A DNA stretch of 5,297 nt from an uncultured Spirochaetia bacterium. Its GTDB lineage: Bacteria; Spirochaetota; UBA6919. The position numbers and the translations under genes are program-made. Location: NCBI GenBank assembly GCA_913053665.1, contig CAJXGR010000235.1, positions 1 to 5,297 on the forward strand, given 5' to 3'. The stretch's first letter is position 1; each line of letters opens with the position of its first letter. Below the pieces are notes generated by a model. The model was given only the letters and a program-made list of their open reading frames with translations, was not told where the DNA came from and did no database searches. Of the stretch, positions 1 to 5,217 are shown in pieces.

Positions 1-534
1 TCCAATGGCTCTCATAAAATCAGACAGGTCTATGACTTTACCAATAGTTAGATCTCCAAGAGTCATTTGAAAGGTCATTTTAGAGTCCCCTATTACCTCT
101 CGGATGACTGACAAAAGGGTAATTGACGCGGTAAAAGCCATCCCCATGCCCAAGCCGTCCAGGAAAGCTTTCCCTACATTATTCTTGCTCGCAAAGCCTT
201 CTGCACGGCCAAGTATAATACAATTGACCACAATTAAGGAGATAAATACCCCCATGGTATTATAAAGATCAATTGCTTTCCACTTCATTATAAACTTGAC
301 GACCGTCACAAATGTTGCGATCACCATAATATAGGCTGGTATTCTAATTTTGGACGGTACAACGTTTCGTAATAATGAAACAACAACATTAGAACCCACT
401 AATACAAATGCTGTGGCAATACCCATGGCCAGTCCATTTATAGCCTGATTGGTCACAGCTAAGGCCGGACAAAGCCCTAAAAACAAACCAAAGACAGGGT
501 TTTCGCGTATAAAACCCTTTGAAAAATCGCTCAT
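1..534 (-). CDS. rnfE: Rnf electron transport complex subunit E (5' part; C-terminus beyond the left edge)
   Basis: Integral membrane subunit of the Rnf complex, which couples electron transfer between reduced ferredoxin and NAD to Na+ or H+ movement across the cytoplasmic membrane. The first 178 residues are visible and the frame is open at base 1. RsxE of E. coli is about 230 residues, so roughly the last quarter is missing. Family hallmarks are seen: LGLCPALAVTN (residues 19-29, Cys22), the RIPAYIM stretch near 64-70, and NCIILGRAE (104-112, Cys105). In the family these two half-membrane cysteines help RnfA/RnfE hold an iron-sulfur centre. Several hydrophobic helices alternate with short loops. 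The ATG at 534 is well supported: an AAGGAG (543-548, minus strand) lies 8 nt upstream. It follows rnfD on the same strand with a 140 bp gap that contains a structured repeat, and no rnfG lies between them. The paralogue RnfA is less likely, given the close match to RnfE over the CP and NCI motifs and its position after rnfD. Confidence 0.95.
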   Translation of the reverse strand, partial: MSDFSKGFIRENPVFGLFLGLCPALAVTNQAINGLAMGIATAFVLVGSNVVVSLLRNVVPSKIRIPAYIMVIATFVTVVKFIMKWKAIDLYNTMGVFISLIVVNCIILGRAEGFASKNNVGKAFLDGLGMGMAFTASITLLSVIREVIGDSKMTFQMTLGDLTIGKVIDLSDFMRAIG

Positions 535-542
535 ATATGCTA

Positions 543-556
543 CTCCTTAAAAAGGA
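543..556 (-). promoter_or_regulatory. rnfE ribosome binding site inside a small hairpin
   Basis: On the minus strand the sequence reads TCCTT-TTT-AAGGA (544-556), a 5 bp stem with a 3 nt loop. Its 3' arm is most of the rnfE Shine-Dalgarno AAGGAG (543-548), which sits 8 nt before the ATG. The stem is short and AT-rich, so it could modestly limit rnfE initiation, but the pairing may be chance. The Shine-Dalgarno itself is secure; the regulatory role is inference. Confidence 0.4.
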
Positions 557-580
557 TTTATTTTACTTTTCAACTTATTG

Positions 581-666
581 GTAGTGATAATTGTTTGTAG
601 GGGCAGGTTTTAAACCTGCCCCTACAAGCAATTGGATAAACCCGTCAGCTATTGGTTTGTCACTAC
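581..666 (+). repeat. 86 bp structured palindromic repeat, copy A (REP/REPIN-like)
   Basis: This aligns without gaps to 3355-3440, with 12 differences in 86 positions. It begins GTAGTGATAA and ends TTGTCACTAC, which are imperfect inverted ends. Its core, 589-633, is a long palindrome with 22 nt arms around a single central base, broken only by one T/G wobble. A second smaller stem is formed by GATAAACC (635-642) with GGTTTGTC (654-661). Together with a 5 bp closing stem (581-585 with 662-666) it can fold as a three-way junction. It lies in the rnfD-rnfE gap, its edge 8 bases after the rnfD stop codon. No T-run follows the stem in the rnf direction, so it does not look like a standard intrinsic terminator, although a stem this strong could still impede transcription or protect an mRNA end. 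Confidence 0.9.
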
Positions 667-674
667 CTGATTAT

Positions 675-1883
675 TTAGGCCGTTCCCTTTTTTGATCTAT
701 GACCAAATATTCTTGGCATAGTCACACGATCAATAAGAGGTGTAAAGAGGTTTAAAATGAGTATGGAAAAAGCAACCCCTTCCGGATATCCTCCATAAAC
801 ACGTATAAACACCGTTAACAAGCCAAGGGACACACCAAAGATCAATTGACCCCTCGATGTGAGAGGACAGGTGACCATGTCAGTAGCCATATACAAGGCA
901 CCGAGGATGAGTCCCCCTGATAATACGTGATAGAGTGCATAAGACAGATCGAAATAAGTTTCCTTCCCACCAATAATGAAGGTAAAGATAAAGACGGTAG
1001 CTATGTACACAACAGGGATTTCCCAGGTTATATACTTTTTAACGAATAAATAAATGGCTCCTATGAGTAATAATATAGCGGACACTTCACCAATAGAGCC
1101 GCCAATATTGCCAATCAATTGATCATACCAGGAATACACAGTATGAGGATCGGCATTTCCACCAGCCACATTGGGATCACTGGCAATATACTTTTTCATG
1201 AACTCAAGAGCTGTTGCACCCGTTTTGGTATCAGCTACAGATGTCAGGTAATTATCTTGTGTATACATAATCCCAGGCCAAGCCACCATCGCAAAGACAC
1301 GTCCAGCCAGGGCAGGGTTTAAAAAATTACCTCCCAATCCACCAAAAAGATGTTTCACTACGGAAATAGTAAAGATCGAACTGATGATGGGTATGAATAA
1401 TGGAGCTTCAGGCGGAAGGGTCATGCCTAGGAGTATCCCTGTAACAGCCGCACTTCCATCCATAATGCTGATCTTTTGCTTTCTGAACGTATTGACCATG
1501 GCCTCTGTAGCCATGCAAGCAATAATAGACACTACAACATTTAAGAATGGCGAGCTTGTGAATAAATGGCCTAACCCACTATCATTTATCTTTTTATAGT
1601 CATATTGAAAGGCTCCAGACAGGTATTCTATATTAAAATCAAAGGCAAAGTGAAATATCCCCCACAAGGTGGCTGGAACAAGGGCGATAAAAACAGTCCA
1701 CATGACTTTTTTAACGCTGTCCATATTGTGGACATGAGGAGAGCTTGTAACTGAGAGTGAAGGGACATCCCAGACCTTATACTCTTGCTTTTTTACTTTA
1801 AGAGGCTTCGGTCCTTTGGGCTTTTCTTTTTTACTGCCTTTGCTATCCTTTGAATCCTTTTTTTCTTTCCCTTCTTTATCCAA
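675..1883 (-). CDS. rnfD: Rnf electron transport complex subunit D with a Lys-rich N-terminal extension
   Basis: Membrane flavoprotein subunit of the Rnf complex, homologous to NqrB. The 402-residue protein carries DGSAAVTGILLGMTLPP (142-158), GGLGGNFLNPALAGR (181-195), GNIGGSIGEVSA (258-269), YMATDMVT (331-338), GGYPEG (364-369) and a C-terminal PLIDRVTMPRIFG (382-394). That last block favours RnfD over NqrB. DTKTGAT (218-224) fits the motif that the flavin transferase ApbE modifies, so Thr224 is the expected covalent FMN site. About ten hydrophobic segments are visible. The conserved family start (SSPHVHN, 47-53) is preceded by about 45 extra residues, of which the first 32 are very rich in Lys, Glu, Asp, Ser and Gly. 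The start is TTG at 1883: AAGGAA (1889-1894) is 5 nt upstream, an in-frame stop lies just before, and no other start codon occurs before Met54, which would cut into conserved sequence. A divergent spacer lies upstream, and rnfE follows without rnfG. Confidence 0.95.
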   Translation of the reverse strand: MDKEGKEKKDSKDSKGSKKEKPKGPKPLKVKKQEYKVWDVPSLSVTSSPHVHNMDSVKKVMWTVFIALVPATLWGIFHFAFDFNIEYLSGAFQYDYKKINDSGLGHLFTSSPFLNVVVSIIACMATEAMVNTFRKQKISIMDGSAAVTGILLGMTLPPEAPLFIPIISSIFTISVVKHLFGGLGGNFLNPALAGRVFAMVAWPGIMYTQDNYLTSVADTKTGATALEFMKKYIASDPNVAGGNADPHTVYSWYDQLIGNIGGSIGEVSAILLLIGAIYLFVKKYITWEIPVVYIATVFIFTFIIGGKETYFDLSYALYHVLSGGLILGALYMATDMVTCPLTSRGQLIFGVSLGLLTVFIRVYGGYPEGVAFSILILNLFTPLIDRVTMPRIFGHRSKKGTA

Positions 1884-2038
1884 TTTATTTCCTTATATTA
1901 ACGTGAGTTCGATTTATTTAATGCTACGGAGAAGCTAAAGGAAAAGAGCTTATTATTTTCCACGCGAAACATATAAGATTCCCAAAAAAATAACATATTT
2001 TATGATTTCTATAGTCATTTTAATCTGATTTATTCAAT

Positions 2039-2064
2039 CTCCGTGTCTTTGAGCCCCTGTGGCA
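2039..2064 (+). other. Possible fragment of a dispersed CTCCGTGTCT...CTGTGGCA repeat
   Basis: A sharply GC-richer stretch in an otherwise AT-rich spacer reads CTCCGTGTCTTT, then GAGCCCCTGTGGCA. From memory, degenerate CTCCGTGTCTCTGTGGC-type phrases recur as dispersed repeats in intergenic DNA of many environmental bacteria. Only one copy is present here, so the repeat status cannot be shown from this window. Confidence 0.25.
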
Positions 2065-2111
2065 AGAAAATAAACATTTCGAACTGGCGTTATATTAATA
2101 ATGAAAGTTAA

Positions 2112-2139
2112 ATTAAACTAAGTTCATGGCTTTTGTCAA
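2112..2139 (-). promoter_or_regulatory. Predicted sigma70-type promoter for rnfD
   Basis: On the minus strand a perfect -35 box TTGACA (2139-2134) is followed after 16 nt by TTTAAT (2117-2112), a 5/6 match to the -10 consensus. It points toward rnfD. Transcription would begin near 2105, leaving a leader of about 220 nt before the TTG start. No other gene lies between, so this would be the operon promoter. The call rests on consensus match only. Confidence 0.5.
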
Positions 2140-2352
2140 TCTTTTTTTGCTTCAAAAATATCATTGGTCGTATGAAAAGTCATTGAATAGATTATTGGAG
2201 TATCCACAGGCCATTTTAACTATCTTTTGGATGATTTTTTAATACTTTCTCGTAAATTGATTTTTCATATGATGCTTTCATTATTATCTTCTTTAAATCG
2301 CTATTTGTAGACCTCGATACTAAGTTTCCCTTAAAGGGACCAGGAGTTTAAT

Positions 2353-3354
2353 GTGTCCAAAAGAGGATCTATCATCATTGTTATAGCCATTGTCTTTTCC
2401 ATACAAAGCCAATCCCTTGTATCCAACGATAAGCTACCCTATAATATCTACACCCATCAACAGATCGAGAAAACCTATAATTTGAGAACTTTATTGATCC
2501 ACAGAGCAGAAGTTTATGCGGCTAGAGGGTATATCAATAAAAACAAGTTTCTCCAAAATTATATGTTAAGACGATCCTGGTATAAACCGTCCAAATCCTT
2601 TTCTCCCAAAGTCTTTACAGCTAAAGAAATGGATTACTTTAACAGGTTAACGGTTCAAATTGAAAAGCTTAAAAAAAAGGAAAAAGAAGTCCTCATCCGT
2701 AAGCTGAAAATACGTTTAAGGGGTCGAATGTCCATCAAATTCACCCGACTGAGTGACCTGGATAGTGATGGTTACTATGATTTGATTGCCATTTGTGGGA
2801 AAAAGTTTAATATCAGCCCACGAAAGCTGGATAATGAAGCGAGTTATCATTATTATACAAGACCTAACAATTTAGTCCTAGTGGCTATGGGAAGAACTTT
2901 TATGTCAAAGTTTCCTCTATCCAACGAGAAGTTCGGAAGGGCTGAATATGTAAATACATTTGTAGCAGGCTATTACATAGGCAATGGAAGGCCTCAAATC
3001 AAGGTCAGGATTCATTCCCTTCCTCTTTTAGCCCAGACTGGCTCTGTCCATAAAGAACAACTTTATTTCTTCAGTCTTGATAACAATAGATTAAAAAGTA
3101 TCTTTTCCTACGAAGTCTATCATTCCAGTAGTTTTGGCAATCAAGAAAAGATCATGGAACATGACGTTCAGTTTAAAAATATTAAGGGTGATTCTATGAA
3201 TGAGCTTGTTTTAATCAAGAAAAACGTGACTAGACAGTATAAAAGTAATCCAACAGTTTTTAAATCCCATTCTGACCAAGTATCAAAAGGTCAAAAGATT
3301 TACTTTCAATACGATGCAAACGCTCGTGTTTATAAACAGTTCTATAAAAAGTAA
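2353..3354 (+). CDS. Secreted protein with YARHG-like domain and FG-GAP-like motifs
   Basis: Function unknown. The 333-residue product starts with a signal peptide: Lys/Arg at 3-4, a hydrophobic core SIIIVIAIVFSI (6-17), and likely cleavage near Ser21. No lipobox Cys is present, so it is expected to be exported as a soluble protein. Residues about 42-105 match the YARHG domain pattern, an extracellular domain of unknown function: VYAARGY (54-60) in place of the usual YARHG, then SWYKPS (75-80) and a helical end rich in Lys. DLDSDGYYDLI (135-145) is a DxDxDGxxD calcium-loop/FG-GAP-like motif. NIKGDSMNELVLI (276-288) is a degenerate second one, so the C-terminal two-thirds may be a small beta-repeat or propeller-like fold. 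The start is GTG at 2353 with AGGAG (2342-2346) 6 nt upstream; the ATG at 2351 is out of frame and stops soon. The gene diverges from rnfD and lies 138 bp before serS on the same strand. The stop codon directly abuts repeat copy B. Confidence 0.88.
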   Translation: MSKRGSIIIVIAIVFSIQSQSLVSNDKLPYNIYTHQQIEKTYNLRTLLIHRAEVYAARGYINKNKFLQNYMLRRSWYKPSKSFSPKVFTAKEMDYFNRLTVQIEKLKKKEKEVLIRKLKIRLRGRMSIKFTRLSDLDSDGYYDLIAICGKKFNISPRKLDNEASYHYYTRPNNLVLVAMGRTFMSKFPLSNEKFGRAEYVNTFVAGYYIGNGRPQIKVRIHSLPLLAQTGSVHKEQLYFFSLDNNRLKSIFSYEVYHSSSFGNQEKIMEHDVQFKNIKGDSMNELVLIKKNVTRQYKSNPTVFKSHSDQVSKGQKIYFQYDANARVYKQFYKK

Positions 3355-3440
3355 GTGGTGATAATTGTCTGTAGGGGTAGGTTTTAAACCTACCCCTACA
3401 GACAATTGGATAGACTCGTCACATATTAGTTTATCACTAC
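3355..3440 (+). repeat. 86 bp structured palindromic repeat, copy B (REP/REPIN-like)
   Basis: Second copy of the element at 581-666, in the same orientation and of identical length. Its core, 3363-3407, is a perfect palindrome with 22 nt arms around one central base. GATAGACT (3409-3416) pairs with AGTTTATC (3428-3435) through one G-T, and GTGGT/ACTAC at the ends closes the structure. It begins at the first base after the TAA of the secreted-protein gene and ends 52 bp before serS. TAA occurs on both sides of it (3352-3354 and 3441-3443), which could be a 3 bp target duplication or chance; copy A shows no matching duplication. It could mark the 3' end of the upstream mRNA, but there is no T-run to make it a standard terminator. 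Confidence 0.9.
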
Positions 3441-3492
3441 TAAAAATAAGTATCGCTATCTTTCTAAATAATCATAAATAAGGACTCATATT

Positions 3493-4767
3493 ATGTTAGA
3501 TATTGAATATATACAAGCCAACATTAAAGGGATAGAAGAAGCCGCTAAGAATAAAAACTTCCCCATCGACCTGCCGAAGCTTCTTGAGGTCAATGAACAG
3601 CGTAGAGATCTTATCCATAAAGTGGATCAGCTTAGAACCGAACGGAACACAATATCTAAAAATATCCCCAAATTACAAGGTGAAGAGAAACAGAATGCAA
3701 TCCAGCAGGGCAAAGACCTTCGTGTCCAACTGGGTGAATTAGAAAGCAATCTGGATAAAGTGAAGGCTGACTTTAATGATCTAATGCTCAGGGTCCCAAG
3801 TGTCCCATTGGCGGAGGTCCCTATAGGCAAAAGCGATGAAGATAACGTTGAGATCAGAAAATGGGGGGAACTACCTCATTTTGATTTCAAGGCAAAAGAT
3901 CACGTGACATTGGGTGAATCTCTCAATATCATCGACATCACCAGGGGTGTTAAGATCGCTGGACAAAAGAATTACTTTCTTAAAAATGAAGGATGCCTCC
4001 TGGAGTGGGCTGTTTTACAATACGCCTTGAATCATTTAGTGAAAAGGGGATTTTCACCTTATACCGTCCCTCTAATGGTTCACAGAGAGGCTATGGAAGG
4101 GACAGGTTACTTCCCAGGCGGTGAGGATCAGGCTTATACCCTTACGAAGGATGATCTATATCTGGTGGGTACATCCGAAGTGTCCCTTTGCTCTCAATAT
4201 AAGGGTGAGACACTTGCTGAGCAAAGCCTTCCCATTAAAATGGCGGGGCTTTCCAACTGCTTTCGTAGGGAGGCAGGCACTTACGGGAAAGATACACATG
4301 GTTTATATCGTATTCATCAGTTCCAGAAAGTAGAACAGGTTGTTATTGCGGTGAATGACCCGATAGAGTCAGAAAAGATGCACTTTGAGTTGTTATCCAA
4401 CGCAGAAGAAATCCTTCAATCATTAGATCTACCCTATCGAGTAGTGCGTGTTTGCACAGGTGATTTAGGGATGGGACAAGTGATCAAGCATGACCTGGAG
4501 TGTTGGATGCCCTCTCGAAACAGCTATGGCGAAACCCATTCTTGCTCATCTTTTTATGATTTTCAATCTAGACGGCTTAAGATAAAATATAAAGACAAGA
4601 ATGGAGATACTCATTTTGCTCACACGTTGAACAACACGTCCATTGCTTCACCCAGAATTCTTATTCCGCTTCTGGAGATGAACCAACAGGCTGATGGCAG
4701 TGTAATCATACCGAAACCCCTTCAACCCTATATGAATGGGGTTGGGAGGATTGAACCTAAGTCCTAG
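3493..4767 (+). CDS. serS: Seryl-tRNA synthetase
   Basis: Cytoplasmic class IIa aminoacyl-tRNA synthetase that activates serine with ATP and charges tRNA-Ser (and tRNA-Sec where present). At 424 residues it has the usual bacterial length and looks complete. Residues 1 to about 105 form the long antiparallel coiled-coil arm that grips the variable arm of tRNA-Ser. The catalytic core follows: GTSE (226-229), the serine-binding loop; motif 2 FRREAGTYGKDTHGLYR (257-273) through HQFQKVE (275-281); GETHSCSSFYDFQSRR (346-361); and motif 3 NNTSIASPR (380-388), with the class-defining Arg388, then QQADGS (398-403). Motif 3 has the NNT.IASPR form rather than the NGSGLAVGR form of E. coli; I recall similar variants in several bacterial phyla, so it is not a defect. 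ATG at 3493 has AAGGA (3480-3484) 8 nt upstream. The stop codon overlaps that of the convergent downstream ORF. No T-box leader is visible. Confidence 0.99.
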   Translation: MLDIEYIQANIKGIEEAAKNKNFPIDLPKLLEVNEQRRDLIHKVDQLRTERNTISKNIPKLQGEEKQNAIQQGKDLRVQLGELESNLDKVKADFNDLMLRVPSVPLAEVPIGKSDEDNVEIRKWGELPHFDFKAKDHVTLGESLNIIDITRGVKIAGQKNYFLKNEGCLLEWAVLQYALNHLVKRGFSPYTVPLMVHREAMEGTGYFPGGEDQAYTLTKDDLYLVGTSEVSLCSQYKGETLAEQSLPIKMAGLSNCFRREAGTYGKDTHGLYRIHQFQKVEQVVIAVNDPIESEKMHFELLSNAEEILQSLDLPYRVVRVCTGDLGMGQVIKHDLECWMPSRNSYGETHSCSSFYDFQSRRLKIKYKDKNGDTHFAHTLNNTSIASPRILIPLLEMNQQADGSVIIPKPLQPYMNGVGRIEPKS

Positions 4768-5111
4768 GCAATCTTACCGCCATCATCATGAGCCTCAAAA
4801 AGAACATCAGAGAAAATGGATTTAATGTCATTATAGGCCTCTAAAAACTTGTCCTTAAAGTTCGCCCCGGCTAATCCAATTTCCTGGTATATGATAATAT
4901 GTTTACCGTCTGATCTCACTTCGTCTGAAAAGGTATTAGCAATATCCTGAAAGGATGCGTCCCTATTGTCAACAGGTTTATAGGCATCCCCGTCCCATGC
5001 TGAACTCCATTTTGAGATATGCTCGTCCAGTTTACCCTGTTCATCAGAGCTAAAATCACTTTCACGGAACCCCGCAAGGTAGACCGTGTATCCACCCATA
5101 ATGCCCCCCAT
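4764..5111 (-). CDS. Hypothetical small acidic protein
   Basis: I do not recognise this 115-residue protein. It is strongly acidic (about 22 Asp/Glu against 11 Lys/Arg), with no signal peptide, membrane segment or cysteine, so a soluble cytoplasmic protein is likely. It opens with a beta-strand-like GGYTVYLAGF, has a central hydrophobic KHIIIYQEIG, and ends in an amphipathic helix-like KDKFLEAYNDIKSIF followed by DVLFEA. The pattern suggests a compact alpha/beta fold. The start is uncertain: ATG at 5111 has no Shine-Dalgarno, while ATG at 5099, which gives 111 residues, has a G-run (5104-5109) 4 nt upstream and seems at least as good. An in-frame TGA lies just upstream of 5111. It is convergent with serS, sharing a 4 bp stop overlap. 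A weak upstream promoter (TTGATC, 15 nt, TATTAA) is possible on the minus strand. Codon periodicity and uninterrupted length argue for a real gene. Confidence 0.65.
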   Translation of the reverse strand: MGGIMGGYTVYLAGFRESDFSSDEQGKLDEHISKWSSAWDGDAYKPVDNRDASFQDIANTFSDEVRSDGKHIIIYQEIGLAGANFKDKFLEAYNDIKSIFSDVLFEAHDDGGKIA

Positions 5112-5217
5112 ATTATTTCATCATTATTAGATTAATACATTTTCCCAAAATGATCAATAGAATTATGATTTTTTTTGAAAAACAACTTGTTACAACAGCT
5201 GAGTTTTCCATTATACA

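Larger units (their letters stand above)
1884..2352. other. 469 bp divergent intergenic region, rnfD / YARHG gene
   Basis: This AT-rich spacer separates two genes that diverge. It contains a strong minus-strand promoter candidate for rnfD (2112-2139) and a weaker one at 2008-2037 (TTGAAT, 18 nt, TATAGA). A GC-richer block lies at 2039-2064. Just before the Shine-Dalgarno of the plus-strand gene is a small hairpin (TCCCT-TAA-AGGGA, 2327-2339). I see no tRNA, no recognisable riboswitch and no convincing gene. The short ORFs present lack ribosome binding sites. Confidence 0.7.

Noticed and set aside
581..666. Repeat copy A as a standard rho-independent terminator after rnfD
   Set aside because: The stem is not followed by a T-run on the minus strand, and the same structure with compensatory changes occurs elsewhere, which fits a dispersed element better.
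581..666. CRISPR repeat or tRNA-like gene
   Set aside because: The two copies are about 2.8 kb apart with no spacer array, and there are no tRNA hallmarks such as a T-loop or CCA end.
1119..1599. Plus-strand ORFs at 1119-1322 and 1384-1599 inside rnfD
   Set aside because: They lie antisense to a strongly conserved RnfD sequence and have low-complexity products with no ribosome binding sites, so they are shadow frames.
675..1883. NqrB of a Na+-NQR complex instead of RnfD
   Set aside because: Length and the GNIGGSIGE and FLNPA motifs are shared by both families, but the SSPHVHN start and the C-terminal GGYPEG...PLIDR...PRIFG block match RnfD.
1953..2018. 21-residue hydrophobic minus-strand ORF (MTIEIIKYVIFLGILYVSRGK) in the rnfD leader
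   Set aside because: It resembles a tiny membrane peptide, but there is no ribosome binding site and hydrophobic frames are common in AT-rich DNA.
2126..2242. 38-codon plus-strand ORF starting ATGGCTTTTGTC in the spacer
   Set aside because: It has no Shine-Dalgarno, lies in AT-rich DNA, and its start overlaps the minus-strand rnfD promoter candidate. It could be a relic but cannot be supported.
3627..4333. ORFs at 3627-3830 (minus) and 4121-4333 (plus) inside serS
   Set aside because: They overlap conserved coiled-coil and catalytic sequence of SerRS and have no independent support.
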